Notes under the pieces: generated by a model
Told to the model about the DNA's origin: nothing
Database searches by the model: none
The model's input: only the letters and a program-made list of their open reading frames with translations
Made by a program: the position numbers and the translations under genes
NCBI RefSeq assembly: GCF_003985155.1
Contig: NZ_ML133687.1
Span: 496,001-560,000, forward strand
Length of the DNA: 64,000 nt
Reading direction: 5' to 3'
From: Rhizobium vallis
GTDB lineage: Bacteria > Pseudomonadota > Alphaproteobacteria > Rhizobiales > Rhizobiaceae
In this document: positions 44,080-54,233 of the stretch, piece by piece
Layout of the letters: every line of letters starts with the position of its first letter
Numbering within the stretch: position 1 is the first letter of the stretch

Positions 44080-45270
44080 ATGGCGAATCTGCTCTCCAAT
44101 TCCGACGCCCGCCGCGTTTTCCTTGCCAAGCAGGGCCTCAGCGCTCCGCCGAACCGCGCCCTGACCAAGACCGGGTTGCTGCAGCTCATTCATGATCTCG
44201 GCTTCGTTCAGGTGGACAGCATCCAAACGGTGGAGCGGGCGCATCACCAGATCCTGTTTTCCCGCAACCAAACCTACCGGCGCGAGCATCTGACCGCGCT
44301 GCTCGAAAAGGAAGGGGTGCTGTTCGAGCACTGGACGCATGACGCCTCGATCCTGCCGAGCGCTTTCTTCGTCTATTGGAAGCACAAGTTCCGGCATCAG
44401 GAGAAGGTGATCATCGAACGCTGGCGCAAATGGCGCGGCGAGGGCTTCGAGGCGGCGTTCGAGGAGACCTATGAGCGGGTGCAGCGCGACGGCGCAATGC
44501 TGGCGCGCGACGTCAAGGCCGATGGCCACGTCTCCGGCGGCTGGTGGAATTGGCATCCGAACAAGACGGCGCTCGAATATTTCTGGCACACCGGCAAGTT
44601 CGCCATCGCCGGCCGCTCGAACTTCCAGAAGATCTATGATCTCACGGAACGAGTGATACCGGACGAATTCCGCAAGCCGGAGGTGAGCCGCGAGGAATTC
44701 GTCGATTGGGCCTGCCGCAGCGCTCTCACCCGCCTCGGTTTCGCCACCCATGGCGAAATATCAGCCTTCTGGAATCTGGTTTCGCCCGATGAAGCCAAGG
44801 CCTGGGTCGCAGCCCATCGCGACGAACTGATCGAGGTGCTGATCGAACCGGCGCTCGGCGGCAAGGCGCGTCCGTCCTGGGCCTTTGCCGATTTCCTCTC
44901 GACGATCGACGATTACCCCGGCGCTCCGCCGCGCATCCGCGTGCTCAGCCCCTTCGACCCGATGATCCGCGACCGCAACCGCACCGAACGCCTGTTTGGC
45001 TTCTTCTACCGCATCGAGATTTTCGTGCCCGAGCCGAAGCGCGAATACGGCTACTACGTCTTCCCGCTGCTCGAAGGCGACCGGCTGATCGGCCGCATCG
45101 ACATGAAGGCGGATCGGAAGAAATCGACACTCGATGTCAGGCGGCTCTGGCTGGAGCCAGGCGTGAAGCCGTCGGCCGGCAGGCTGGAGAGGCTGGAAGC
45201 GGAGCTGGACCGGGTCGCCAGGTTCGCGGGCGTAGAGAAGGTCGTGCTTTTGGATGGTTGGAAAGGTTAG
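44080..45270 (+). CDS. YcaQ/AlkX-type winged-helix DNA glycosylase
   Basis: A 396-residue HTH_42 (AlkZ/YcaQ) family protein. Members unhook interstrand cross-links and remove bulky N-alkyl purines. The catalytic region near residue 43 reads FVQVDSIQTVERAHHQILFSR, shown here as FVQVDSIQTVERAHH then QILFSR. The QVD triad is the Q-x-D form of the YcaQ/AlkX branch, not the Q-x-Q of AlkZ. VLSPFDPMIRDRNRTERLFG is the conserved C-terminal block. It is divergent from bioM. Confidence 0.85.
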   Translation: MANLLSNSDARRVFLAKQGLSAPPNRALTKTGLLQLIHDLGFVQVDSIQTVERAHHQILFSRNQTYRREHLTALLEKEGVLFEHWTHDASILPSAFFVYWKHKFRHQEKVIIERWRKWRGEGFEAAFEETYERVQRDGAMLARDVKADGHVSGGWWNWHPNKTALEYFWHTGKFAIAGRSNFQKIYDLTERVIPDEFRKPEVSREEFVDWACRSALTRLGFATHGEISAFWNLVSPDEAKAWVAAHRDELIEVLIEPALGGKARPSWAFADFLSTIDDYPGAPPRIRVLSPFDPMIRDRNRTERLFGFFYRIEIFVPEPKREYGYYVFPLLEGDRLIGRIDMKADRKKSTLDVRRLWLEPGVKPSAGRLERLEAELDRVARFAGVEKVVLLDGWKG

Positions 45271-45271
45271 T

Positions 45272-45294
45272 CCCTTCTCCCGCGGGGAGAAGGG
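45272..45294. terminator. GC-rich hairpin between convergent genes
   Basis: CCCTTCTCCC and GGGAGAAGGG form a perfect 10-bp stem around GCG, immediately between the glycosylase stop and the ribBX stop. It is also a sequence type that recurs in rhizobial intergenic regions. The U-tract is weak on both strands. Confidence 0.6.
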
Positions 45295-45301
45295 AAAAGC
45301 C

Positions 45302-46405
45302 TCAGCAGATCTCCGTCTTGCTGATCTTGATGCCGAAGCCTTCCAGGCCGACATAGTGCCGCTCACGGCTGGCGAGCAGCTTGATCGAGCTGACGCCGAG
45401 ATCCTTGAGGATCTGCGCGCCGAGGCCGATTTCCAGCCATTCGCTGTCGCGGGTTTGCGCTTCGGTATGGGCTTCGCGGCCCTGGCTGCGGGCCTTGCGG
45501 CCGTTGTCGTAATGACCGACGCCGACCGAGCCCTCGCGCAGATAGACGATGACGCCGCGTCCTTCCTCGGCGATCTTCTGCATGTAGAAATCGACGGGGC
45601 TCTTCTTGCCGAAAAGATCTTCCGCAACGTTTTCGGGATGCAGGCGAACGGGGATGTCTACGCCGTCGCGGATGTCCCCGAAGACGACGGCGAGGTGCTG
45701 CATCGGATCCCAGGGAAGGGAATAGGTATGGGCCTTGGCCTTGCCGAACGGCGTTTCGATGTCGAAGCTCGCACCATGTTCGACCAGCGTTTCCTTGCGC
45801 TGACGATAGGCGATGAGATCGGCGACCGAGAGGAGCTTCAGCCCGTGCTTTTCAGCGAATTCGATCACCTGCGGCCCGCGCGTGACGGTGCCGTCATCGT
45901 TGACGAGCTCGGAGATGACGCCGATCGGCGGCAGGCCGGCGAGCCTGCAGAGATCTACTGCCGCTTCGGTATGGCCCGAACGCATCAGCACCCCGCCTTC
46001 GCGGGAGACCAGCGGGAAGATGTGGCCCGGACGGACGAAATCGGCGGCGCCGACATTCGGATTGGCGAGGTTGCGCACCGTCAGCGTCCGGTCGTCGGCG
46101 GAGATGCCCGTCGTCGTGCCATGCTTGAAGTCGACCGAAACGGTGAAAGCGGTCGTATGGGCCGAATCGTTTTCCGCCACCATGGCGTTGAGGTTGAGGC
46201 GCTTGGCCTCCTCCTTGGGCATCGGCGCGCAGACGATGCCTGATGTATGGCGCACGATGAACGCCATCTTTTCCGGCGTGGTGTGCACGGCGGCAACGAT
46301 CAGGTCGCCCTCGTTTTCGCGGTCGTCATCGTCCATGACGACGACGATTTCGCCGGCCTCGAAGGCCCGGATGGCGTCGACGACGCGCTTCTGGTCATAA
46401 GACAT
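45302..46405 (-). CDS. ribB: 3,4-dihydroxy-2-butanone-4-phosphate synthase with degenerate GTP cyclohydrolase II domain
   Basis: A 367-residue RibBX-type protein. The N-terminal RibB domain converts ribulose-5-phosphate into the four-carbon precursor of riboflavin; the acidic loop VVMDDDDRENEGDL is intact near residue 23, and GVLMRSGHTEAAVDL is near residue 158. The C-terminal half has the GTP cyclohydrolase II fold but lacks its zinc cysteines: where RibA has E-C-L-T and R-C-D-C-G, this protein has PENVAEDLFGKKSPVDF. So it should not make the pyrimidine precursor, and a separate RibA must supply it. It is 9 bases after aroC on the same strand. Confidence 0.93.
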   Translation of the reverse strand: MSYDQKRVVDAIRAFEAGEIVVVMDDDDRENEGDLIVAAVHTTPEKMAFIVRHTSGIVCAPMPKEEAKRLNLNAMVAENDSAHTTAFTVSVDFKHGTTTGISADDRTLTVRNLANPNVGAADFVRPGHIFPLVSREGGVLMRSGHTEAAVDLCRLAGLPPIGVISELVNDDGTVTRGPQVIEFAEKHGLKLLSVADLIAYRQRKETLVEHGASFDIETPFGKAKAHTYSLPWDPMQHLAVVFGDIRDGVDIPVRLHPENVAEDLFGKKSPVDFYMQKIAEEGRGVIVYLREGSVGVGHYDNGRKARSQGREAHTEAQTRDSEWLEIGLGAQILKDLGVSSIKLLASRERHYVGLEGFGIKISKTEIC

Positions 46406-46414
46406 GGGGCGCTC

Positions 46415-47512
46415 CTATTTCAGACGGCCGGTCTGGCCGCGATCGCGAAGATAATGGTCGGCGATGGCGCAGGCGACCATCGCCTCGCCGATCGGCACGG
46501 CGCGGATGCCGACGCAGGGGTCGTGACGGCCCTTGGTGCGGATGTCGACATTCTTGCCGTCGGCATCGATCGACTGGCGCTCGGTCAGGATCGAGGAGGT
46601 TGGCTTGACGGCGAAGCGCGCCACCACCGGCTGCCCGGTGGAGATGCCGCCAAGAATACCGCCGGCATTGTTGGAAAGGAAGATCGGCGTGCCGTCATTG
46701 CCCATGCGCATCTCATCGGCATTGTCTTCGCCGCTGGTTTCGGCGGCAGCAAAGCCATTGCCGATCTCCACGCCCTTGACGGCGTTGATCGACATCAGCA
46801 GCGAGGCGATGTCCTGGTCGAGCTTGGCATAGATCGGCGCGCCGAGGCCGGCTGGCACGCCTTCGGCGACCACTTCGATGACCGCGCCGATCGAGGAGCC
46901 GCTCTTGCGGATGCCGTCGAGATATTCCTCCCAGACGGGCACGATCGCCGCGTCGGGCGAAAAGAACGGATTCTGCCCGACCTGGTCCCAATCCCAGTTG
47001 CGGCGATCGATCTTGTGCTTGCCGATCTGGACCAGCGCGCCGCGCACGGCAACACCTGGCACGACGAGGCGGGCGATGCCGCCGGCCGCAACCCGCGCCG
47101 CGGTCTCGCGCGCCGAAGACCTTCCGCCGCCGCGATAATCGCGAATGCCGTATTTGAGATCATAGGTATAATCGGCATGGCCGGGGCGGTATTGCCTAGC
47201 GATCTCACCGTAATCCTTGGAGCGCTGGTCGGTGTTTTCGATCAGCATGGAGATCGGCGTGCCGGTGGTCGTCATCGTCTCGCCATCGGCATCCAGCATC
47301 ACGCCGGAAAGCACCTTGACCAGATCGTCCTCGCGCCGCTGCGTCACGAAGCGGGATTGCCCCGGCTTGCGCTTGTCAAGCCAGACCTGCAGGTCCTCGA
47401 GCTTGAAGCGCAGACCCGGAGGGCAGCCGTCGACGACGCAGCCGAGCGCCGGACCATGGCTTTCGCCCCAGGTGGTTACACGGAAGAGGTGACCGAATGT
47501 ATTGTGCGACAT
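46415..47512 (-). CDS. aroC: Chorismate synthase
   Basis: A 365-residue FMN-dependent enzyme that converts EPSP to chorismate, the last common step to aromatic amino acids. The signatures are [17 protein letters not shown] near residue 13, [20 protein letters not shown] near residue 103, and [18 protein letters not shown] around residues 122-139. ATG 47512 gives the standard start [10 protein letters not shown]; the long upstream extension is spurious. It forms an operon with ribBX. Confidence 0.95.
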   Translation of the reverse strand: MSHNTFGHLFRVTTWGESHGPALGCVVDGCPPGLRFKLEDLQVWLDKRKPGQSRFVTQRREDDLVKVLSGVMLDADGETMTTTGTPISMLIENTDQRSKDYGEIARQYRPGHADYTYDLKYGIRDYRGGGRSSARETAARVAAGGIARLVVPGVAVRGALVQIGKHKIDRRNWDWDQVGQNPFFSPDAAIVPVWEEYLDGIRKSGSSIGAVIEVVAEGVPAGLGAPIYAKLDQDIASLLMSINAVKGVEIGNGFAAAETSGEDNADEMRMGNDGTPIFLSNNAGGILGGISTGQPVVARFAVKPTSSILTERQSIDADGKNVDIRTKGRHDPCVGIRAVPIGEAMVACAIADHYLRDRGQTGRLK

Positions 47513-47711
47513 GTGTTCCCACGGTGGCGCGCCAAAGCCGGCCGCGCCATTGCTTGAAAAGGCGCGACACTCATAGGCCAAAAAACCATCGAGGCAAAAG
47601 CCTTTCTTTGCGTGAAACCGGCAGCGGCGGAAATGCTGTTTCCGTCTTTTGTGAACGATGAACGACGCTAGTTCTTTCCGCGAGCGGGGGAGGCCGATTG
47701 GCAGGCGGCGA

Positions 47712-50700
47712 TCATGAGGCCACCCGCCACCCTGTCCCGGTCGCTTCCGCGGTGAAATCATCGAAGGAGAGCGGCCGCGAGAAGGCATAGCCCTGCAGGA
47801 TGTCGCAGCCGAGATCACGTAGCAGTTCGGCATGCGCTGCAGTCTCTACCCCTTCAGCCACCGTCTCGACGCCGAGCGAGCGGGCGATCTCGATGATCGA
47901 GCTGACCAGCGCGCGCTCCTGCGACGATCCGATGATCGGCTGTACCAGCTGGCGATCGATCTTCAGCCGCTTGGGTTTCACCTTCAACAGGCTGACGATC
48001 GAAGTATGGCCGGTGCCGAAATCGTCGATCTCGATATCGATGCCAAGTGCTTTGATGCGCTCGAGATTGTGCGAGACGACATCTTCACTCTCGTCGAGGA
48101 AGATCGATTCCACCAATTCGAAGGAGAGTTCGCCCGGACGAATATGCAGGCCGGCGAGCGACTCCAGCAGACTGCCGTCATGCAGCCGCCGCGCCGAAAC
48201 ATTGACGGAGACCTTGGGAACGGCGATGCCGCGCGCCGCCCAGCGCATCTTGTCGTGCAGTGCCGTTTCGAGGACGATCCGGTCGAGCGTCTGCACGACA
48301 TTGATCTCGCCGGCGATGCGCAGGAACTTGTCGGGTGAAAGCAGCCCTCTGGACGGATGCGCCCAGCGTACCAGCGCTTCCACACCCGTCAGTTCCATCG
48401 TGCGGGCCGAGAATTGCGGCTGGTACCAGGCGGTGAATTCGCCATTCTCGATGCCGGCGAGGATCTCGTCGGCCGTGCGCTTGGTGTTGACGATATCGGC
48501 CTGGAGATTGTGATTGAAGAATTCGAAGCGGTTGCGGCCCATGCTCTTGGCGCGGTAGAGCGCGATATCGGCATTGATCAGCACCTTGCGCGCATCGACA
48601 TGAATGCCGTTGGCGAGCGCCACGCCGATCGACACGCCGCAGCGGCAGGAGAAACCCTGAAAATCGATCGGCTGGCGCATCTCTTCGATGATCCGCGTCG
48701 AAAGCTCGGCCATCTCGCTGTCGCCGACGTCAAGTGCGAGGATGACGAATTCATCTCCGCCGATGCGCGCGACGACGTCGCTGCCGCGGACGTTCTTCGC
48801 GAGCACCTTCGAGGCATGCACCAGCATCGCATCGCCGGCGGCATGGCCGAGTGTGTCGTTGATTTCCTTGAAGCGGTCGAGGTCGATGTGCAGGATCGCA
48901 AATTTCTGCCGCTGCCCGCGACCGTCATGGGTCAGGTTTGCCAGTGCGATGTCGAGCTTGCGGCGATTGGCAAGCGCCGTCAGCGGATCGTGCAGCGAAT
49001 TATGCTCGATCCTGTTCTTGGCAAGCTCGAGCTCGATATTCTTGGCAACCGCCTCGTCCTTGGCCGCTTTCAGCCGGATCGTCATCAGCACGTCTTCGGT
49101 GGCGTCGAAGGCGATGCCCATGATCTTCATCTCGCCGCTTGCCGTCTGGTGGACCTTGCCGACAGAGCGCACATAGCGCACCGAACCGTCATCGACGATC
49201 ACCCGGCAGACGAGGGTGTGGGTATCGCCGCTCTTCTTGAAGTAACGGGCGCTTTCGACCGCCAGGCCGCGGTCCTCCGGGTGGATGCGGCTGAGCCAGA
49301 TTTCCTCGGTCATGAAACCGTTGCGGGGTGTGAGGCCGTAGAGCTCGTGCATCCGCTCGTTCCAGATCGAGCCGCCTCGGCCGGGCCGCGCCTCCCATAT
49401 GCCGCACTGATAGGAATTGAGCGCAAGATCGAGCCGGCTCGAAAGCTCGGCGAGCTGCCCCTCGCGACTTGAGAGTTCTTCCAGCGCGAGCTCGAGTTCG
49501 GCATTCTTGACCTCGCTCGTATCCTTGGCCCTACGCAGCGTGTCGGTGGTCTCGGCATCGGCGGTCACGTCCCAGACGATTCCGATCGTCTTGCCGACGC
49601 CGCCGGCATCCGTATAGAAGGCGCCGACCGAGCGCAGGTAGCGGGTGCCGCCGTCGGCAAGCATGATGCGGTATTGCCCCGTGCAGGCCGCACCCGCGAT
49701 GCTGCAGCTGAAGAAGTGCACTTCGGCGTTTTCACGGTCCTCGGGCACGATTGCCGCCAGCCATTCGTCGAGCGGCCAGCTTCCTTCTTTCGCCGTCTTG
49801 CCGTGTAAGGCTGCGGCGCGGGAGTCCCAGAGCAGGCTGCTCGAATGATCCTGCAGCTCCCAGATGCCGATATTTGAGGATTCGAGCGCCAGATTGAGCC
49901 GCTGCGACAGTTCCAGCAGTTTCGCCTCGCGCGCCATCAGCTCGGTGATGTTGCGGTTGCGCTCGCCGAGCAGGAGCGTGGCGAAGAAGATCGGAATGAT
50001 GATGATGCAGCTGGCGGCGGCGATGATCAGGCGCAGCTCGGTGCGGTTTTCGGGTAAAGCCTCCCAGCCGCTGTTGGGGACGGCGGAAAGCTCCCATCTG
50101 CCGCCGGCAAAGCCGATCTCGCGGCGCAGCGGATGCTTGTCGTAAATATCGGGCGAACCGAAGAAGGGCGCTGACGCGGCGGCCGGCGAGCCGATATCTC
50201 TGATGGCAATCGAAAGATGGTCGAGATGCGAGTAGCGTTCCTGGTTCTCTCGGTCATGTGCGGGCTTCAGCCCGGTCGCCTCATAGAACATGTCCTGATC
50301 GATGACGACCTCGACCGCCCCCCAGATGCGCCGCTGGCCTCTCTCTTTGACGAAGACCGGGAAGAAGATGGCAAAGGCGTCCCGGCCGTCCGTCTTGATC
50401 GGGCCGTAGAAGCGCGCCGATTGGTCTCCGACGGCAAGTGTGATCGCCTGGCGCGAGAAGAGGGCCTCGCGCACATCGTGGCCGATCCGCTCATTGTCGG
50501 ATTGCGGTGGGTAGATGCCGCTGACGATGAAATCAGGTGCGACGGCGATATGGATGAAAGGTGGGTTCTGGATCAGCAGCCAGTTGATCTGGCGCTCCAT
50601 CTCCTCGCTGTTTGCGGTGCTGCTGACGGAGATCAGGTTCGAAAGATCGCGGACGATGCTGAGGTCCATGTTGATCTCAGCCATGACGCGGGCGCGGATG

Positions 50701-50882
50701 AGGTTCGTCTCGTTTTCGGTGCGAATATGAAGTTCGCGCACATAAGATGCAGTATTGGCTCGGTCGAGTCCGACGCCGATCATGATGACCACGAGGGCAA
50801 CAAGCGATGAAACCAGAAACGAAACGCGGGTATTCTTCAACACGCGCCGCAACTGCTTGCTGTCGCTGAGCCTGGATAACAA
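47712..50882 (-). CDS. CHASE-PAS-PAS-GGDEF-EAL cyclic-di-GMP enzyme
   Basis: A 1056-residue membrane sensor. Two hydrophobic helices (about 20-42 and 285-310) frame a periplasmic CHASE-like domain. Two PAS domains with PAC-like tails follow ([10 protein letters not shown] and [10 protein letters not shown]). The GGDEF domain has RIGGDEF intact and an RGSD inhibitory site five residues upstream. The EAL domain keeps [23 protein letters not shown] and [10 protein letters not shown]. Both activities could therefore work: synthesis and hydrolysis of c-di-GMP. The input signal is unknown. The start at 50882 is the first plausible one. Confidence 0.92.
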   Translation of the reverse strand: MLSRLSDSKQLRRVLKNTRVSFLVSSLVALVVIMIGVGLDRANTASYVRELHIRTENETNLIRARVMAEINMDLSIVRDLSNLISVSSTANSEEMERQINWLLIQNPPFIHIAVAPDFIVSGIYPPQSDNERIGHDVREALFSRQAITLAVGDQSARFYGPIKTDGRDAFAIFFPVFVKERGQRRIWGAVEVVIDQDMFYEATGLKPAHDRENQERYSHLDHLSIAIRDIGSPAAASAPFFGSPDIYDKHPLRREIGFAGGRWELSAVPNSGWEALPENRTELRLIIAAASCIIIIPIFFATLLLGERNRNITELMAREAKLLELSQRLNLALESSNIGIWELQDHSSSLLWDSRAAALHGKTAKEGSWPLDEWLAAIVPEDRENAEVHFFSCSIAGAACTGQYRIMLADGGTRYLRSVGAFYTDAGGVGKTIGIVWDVTADAETTDTLRRAKDTSEVKNAELELALEELSSREGQLAELSSRLDLALNSYQCGIWEARPGRGGSIWNERMHELYGLTPRNGFMTEEIWLSRIHPEDRGLAVESARYFKKSGDTHTLVCRVIVDDGSVRYVRSVGKVHQTASGEMKIMGIAFDATEDVLMTIRLKAAKDEAVAKNIELELAKNRIEHNSLHDPLTALANRRKLDIALANLTHDGRGQRQKFAILHIDLDRFKEINDTLGHAAGDAMLVHASKVLAKNVRGSDVVARIGGDEFVILALDVGDSEMAELSTRIIEEMRQPIDFQGFSCRCGVSIGVALANGIHVDARKVLINADIALYRAKSMGRNRFEFFNHNLQADIVNTKRTADEILAGIENGEFTAWYQPQFSARTMELTGVEALVRWAHPSRGLLSPDKFLRIAGEINVVQTLDRIVLETALHDKMRWAARGIAVPKVSVNVSARRLHDGSLLESLAGLHIRPGELSFELVESIFLDESEDVVSHNLERIKALGIDIEIDDFGTGHTSIVSLLKVKPKRLKIDRQLVQPIIGSSQERALVSSIIEIARSLGVETVAEGVETAAHAELLRDLGCDILQGYAFSRPLSFDDFTAEATGTGWRVAS

Positions 50883-51123
50883 AATGAAACCCCCATGTTT
50901 GAAGCGACTGTAGGGGGCAGGGGTTAATTTACGATTGCCCGATCCGATGCCGAAAATTTGCGGATGGAGAGAAGGCAGGGTTAATGCGGCATCTTGATTA
51001 TATTTAAAATCCTATTCATCAATTGGGCGGGAAAAGCCATTCTTACGGGCAATTTTCGCCATATTCAGGAGCTTATCTGTGACCAGTCATTTTCTCGTGC
51101 AGCGCTTCAAAAGGATTGTCGCC
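50883..51123. other. Intergenic region between the cyclic-di-GMP gene and DUF1344
   Basis: About 240 bases, divergent promoters. It is AT-richer than its surroundings near 50985-51040. AAAGGA before 51124 sets the start of the DUF1344 gene. No other structure is clear. Confidence 0.4.
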
Positions 51124-51384
51124 ATGCGTTTCGTCGTCGCCACGCTTTTGGCCACAGCAAGTTTCCTGTCACCGATGAGCGGTTTTGCCGAGAGCGCCGA
51201 TGTCGAGGCGACGATCAAGAAGGTCGATACAACAAATCTCGTGCTGACACTCGATGACGGCAAGACCTACCAGGCGCCTGAAGAATTCAATTTCGACGGC
51301 CTCGAAGCCGGCGTGAAGGTGATCGTCTTCTATACGGAAGTCGATGGAAAGCGCGTTATCAACGACCTCGATGTCGTCAAGTAG
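51124..51384 (+). CDS. DUF1344 small secreted protein
   Basis: An 86-residue exported protein. A signal peptide (MRFVVATLLATASFLSPMSG) is followed by a short beta-rich domain, VEATIKKVDTTNLVLTLDDG and YQAPEEFNFDGLEAGVKV. This is DUF1344, a family of small periplasmic proteins in rhizobia without a known function. ATG 51124 follows AAAGGA; an in-frame extension starting at 51079 is less likely. Confidence 0.8.
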   Translation: MRFVVATLLATASFLSPMSGFAESADVEATIKKVDTTNLVLTLDDGKTYQAPEEFNFDGLEAGVKVIVFYTEVDGKRVINDLDVVK

Positions 51385-51408
51385 GCGGGCCGTCTGACCA
51401 AATCGCGC

Positions 51409-51445
51409 CGCGTCGCAGCAGATCATGCGACGCGCTCTCTTTTAT
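51409..51445 (+). terminator. Intrinsic terminator after the DUF1344 gene
   Basis: CGCGTCGCA (51409-51417) and TGCGACGCG (51426-51434) form a perfect 9-bp stem with an 8-base loop, followed by CTCTCTTTTATT. Confidence 0.8.
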
Positions 51446-51487
51446 TCCGTCCGTGATGGTTTCGAAACAGCCGTACAATTTAGGTGC

Positions 51488-52078
51488 TTACAGCCAGACG
51501 ATCGTCCGCTCGGCGGTTTCGATCCTGACAATGCGGTCCTGCGGGATTTCGCCTTCCGCGGCGCTGCTCTTCGGCAGATCGGCGATCGTCTTGAAAAGCG
51601 TGCGGATGACGCCGCCATGCGTTACGCAGACCGTCGGACGATCGACGGAGGTCAGCCATGAGCCGGTTCGCCAGGAGAGAATTTCATAGCTTTCCGCGTC
51701 ATCGCCGGGCGGAATGAAGTCCCATTTTGAGGCGTTGCGCTCCGCCACCCGCTCGCGCTGCGTCGCCTTCAACTCCTTGAGGGTCGAGCCCTCCCAGTCG
51801 CCGAAGGATATTTCTACCAGCCTCGGATCGGTGCGGTAGGCAAGCGGCGGCAGGCCCATTGCGGTGCGGATGATTTCCATGGTTGCCCGCGTCCGCTTGA
51901 GCGGGCTTGCGACGAAATCGAATTCATCGATCTTGTCGCCGAGAATGTTCCCGAGTGCGATGCCGTTCTGACGGGCCTGTTCCAGGCCCGTCGCATTCAT
52001 CGGGATATCCTTCTGACCCTGCAGGCGGCGCTCAGCGTTCCAGTCGGTCTGGCCGTGTCTGATCACGTAGATAAGCAC
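51488..52078 (-). CDS. Histidine phosphatase family protein
   Basis: A 196-residue phosphoglycerate-mutase-like enzyme. The catalytic VIRHGQTDWN is near residue 5, with R-T-R-A-T in the substrate pocket near residue 62 and a second histidine in CVTHGGVIRTLF near residue 151. The substrate is unknown. GTG 52078 is used. It follows fabI by 24 bases on the same strand and is probably co-transcribed. Confidence 0.88.
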   Translation of the reverse strand: MLIYVIRHGQTDWNAERRLQGQKDIPMNATGLEQARQNGIALGNILGDKIDEFDFVASPLKRTRATMEIIRTAMGLPPLAYRTDPRLVEISFGDWEGSTLKELKATQRERVAERNASKWDFIPPGDDAESYEILSWRTGSWLTSVDRPTVCVTHGGVIRTLFKTIADLPKSSAAEGEIPQDRIVRIETAERTIVWL

Positions 52079-52102
52079 GGTCTCAGCCCCACTCGAAATG
52101 CT

Positions 52103-52921
52103 CTAGTCCTTGATAACGGAAATATCAGGCGCGTCGACGGCCTTCATACCGATGACGTGGTATCCGCTGTCGGCATGATGCACTTCGCCGGTGACGGAGC
52201 GCGAGAGGTCGGACAGCAGATAGAGGCCGACATCGCCGACTTCCTCGATGGTAACGGTACGGCGCAACGGCGCATTGTATTCGTTCCACTTCAGAATATA
52301 GCGGAAATCACCGATGCCCGAAGCAGCAAGCGTCTTGATCGGACCGGCCGAGACGGCGTTGACGCGGATGTTCTGCGGTCCGAGGTCGACGGCGAGATAC
52401 TTGACACTCGCTTCGAGCGCGGCCTTGGCGACGCCCATGACGTTGTAGTTCGGCATCACCTTTTCCGCACCATAATAGGTGAGGGTGAGCATCGAGCCGC
52501 CATCCGTCATCAGCTTCTCGGCGCGGCGTGCGACCGAGGTGAAGGAATAGACGGAGATCTGCATCGTCTTGGCGAAGTTGTCGGCAGAGGTGTCGACGTA
52601 GCGGCCGGTCAGCTCGTCCTTGTCGGAGAAGCCGATCGCATGCACGAGGAAATCGATCTTGCCCCAGAGCTTTTCGACGTTTTCGAAAACCGCGTCGATG
52701 GTGGTTTCGTCGGCGACGTCACAGTGGCCGACGAGCGTCGCCCCGATTTCGGCGGCGAGCGGCTCGACGCGCTTCTTCAGCGCATCGCCCTGATAGGTGA
52801 ATGCGACTTCTCCGCCCTGCGCATGAATGGCCTTGGCAATACCCCACGCAATCGAACGATTGTTGGCGACACCCATGATGACGCCGCGTTTGCCTGCCAT
52901 GAGGCCGGATGCTTGAGCCAT
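52103..52921 (-). CDS. fabI: Enoyl-[acyl-carrier-protein] reductase (NADH)
   Basis: A 272-residue SDR-fold enzyme that performs the last reduction in fatty acid elongation. The cofactor region is GVANNRSIAWGIAKAIHAQG near residue 17, AIGFSDKDEL is near 95, and the catalytic Y-x6-K is YNVMGVAK near 158. ATG 52921 has GGGAG upstream; the upstream in-frame extension is rejected. FabI is a known target of triclosan. Rhizobia can carry two fabI genes; I cannot say which one this is. Confidence 0.94.
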   Translation of the reverse strand: MAQASGLMAGKRGVIMGVANNRSIAWGIAKAIHAQGGEVAFTYQGDALKKRVEPLAAEIGATLVGHCDVADETTIDAVFENVEKLWGKIDFLVHAIGFSDKDELTGRYVDTSADNFAKTMQISVYSFTSVARRAEKLMTDGGSMLTLTYYGAEKVMPNYNVMGVAKAALEASVKYLAVDLGPQNIRVNAVSAGPIKTLAASGIGDFRYILKWNEYNAPLRRTVTIEEVGDVGLYLLSDLSRSVTGEVHHADSGYHVIGMKAVDAPDISVIKD

Positions 52922-53042
52922 ATTTCGCTCCCTAGGAATCTGATCGATCCTGCCTATGGCATAGGCCGTTAATCGGTTCAAGCTTGGCCTGGATCATCAA
53001 CTGTTAGGGATCGTAACAAAGGGTGCGAATGTCATAAAAATT

Positions 53043-54233
53043 TCACAGGAACAGGCCCTCGCGCATACTCCTCATGAGATCGGTGACCTTATCGTCGGGT
53101 TTTTCCCACAACATGATCCGCAACTCGACGACGAGATCGCCTCTTCCACCTTCTTCGCGGGGCAATCCCTGGCCGGGAATCCGGACGGTCTTGTCCGAGC
53201 CGGACCATGCGGGAATGGTAACGTTCAGCGGCCCGTTCGGTCCGTCGATACGGGCCTCGGTGCCGAGAACCGCATTTTCGATGCTGAGCGGCAGCACCGC
53301 GTGCAGATCGAAACCGTCGACCGTGAAGCGCGAATCGGGCGCGATCCGGATATTGATGACGGCATCGCCGCGCTGCATGCCCGGCAGCTTGAAGCCCTGT
53401 CCCTTCAGCCGCACCTCGTGACCGTCCGTCGTGCCGGCCGGCAGCGCGAAGCCGATTTCGCGGCCCTCCGGCAGTGAAGCCGTGATCCAGCTGCTCTTCA
53501 ATACGTCGTCGATCGTAACCGTCGCCGTCGTCACCTCGTCAGGGGCTTTTTCGAGGCCCGTGTCCTTGGCGCCGGTAAAACGGCGCACGAGCGATGTCAG
53601 GATGCTGAGCGGTAGCGACAGGTTGGCGCCGGCAGCTGCCGCAGCCTCGCCGGTGTCCTCGTCGCCCTTCATCTCGGCCTCGGCGGCGTCGCCATCCACG
53701 CGCCTGCCGCTCTCGCCCGCCTGCTGATTCTGTGCCTGCTGGTTTTGCGTCTGTTGATATTGTGCCTGCTGCGCGCGACCCTGCGCTTGGCCACCGGCTG
53801 CCGCGCGCGCCTGGGCCCCGAAAATGCGCTCGACCATCTCGTCGGCAGGCTCAGCCGATCCGGCCTGTTGTCTGGAGCTCTCGGCGGCTGTCTTCTGGGC
53901 GGCTCGCGCCAGCTCTTCCATCACGCGCTCGGCATTGGCCTGCGCCGCCTTGGCGCGCACCGCCGCCTCGCGCGCGGCCTGCCGCTGCTGCATGATCGTC
54001 TGTTCCTGCTTCTTGGCTTCCGCCATCCGCACGGCATTGTCGAACAGGCTGCGTTTGCGTGGGTCTTTCAGCGTTTCGTAGGCGCGGCCGATCTCGGCGA
54101 ACCGGGCGGTCGCCGTCGGGTCGCCTTGATTGTGGTCGGGGTGGGCTGCCTTGGCCATGTTGCGCCAGGCCGCCTTGATCTCGTCTGCCGCTGCGTCGCG
54201 CTTGACGCCCAGAATTTTGTAAGGATCGCGCAT
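53043..54233 (-). CDS. DnaJ-like co-chaperone without zinc finger (CbpA type)
   Basis: A 396-residue J-domain protein. The J domain (residues 1-65) has the HPD tripeptide in AKAAHPDHNQGD, which stimulates DnaK ATPase. The centre is Ala/Gln-rich (QAQYQQTQNQQAQNQQ) and charged. The C-terminal DnaJ substrate domain runs from ATVTIDDVLKSSW to the end. The cysteine zinc-binding region of DnaJ is absent, as in CbpA. It lies upstream of fabI on the same strand. Confidence 0.87.
   Translation of the reverse strand: MRDPYKILGVKRDAAADEIKAAWRNMAKAAHPDHNQGDPTATARFAEIGRAYETLKDPRKRSLFDNAVRMAEAKKQEQTIMQQRQAAREAAVRAKAAQANAERVMEELARAAQKTAAESSRQQAGSAEPADEMVERIFGAQARAAAGGQAQGRAQQAQYQQTQNQQAQNQQAGESGRRVDGDAAEAEMKGDEDTGEAAAAAGANLSLPLSILTSLVRRFTGAKDTGLEKAPDEVTTATVTIDDVLKSSWITASLPEGREIGFALPAGTTDGHEVRLKGQGFKLPGMQRGDAVINIRIAPDSRFTVDGFDLHAVLPLSIENAVLGTEARIDGPNGPLNVTIPAWSGSDKTVRIPGQGLPREEGGRGDLVVELRIMLWEKPDDKVTDLMRSMREGLFL

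Noticed and set aside
46406..46414. FMN riboswitch upstream of ribBX
   Set aside because: Only 9 bases separate aroC and ribBX, so there is no room for one.
46247..47557. 436-residue plus-strand open frame
   Set aside because: Antisense to aroC and ribBX; composition is typical of a shadow frame.
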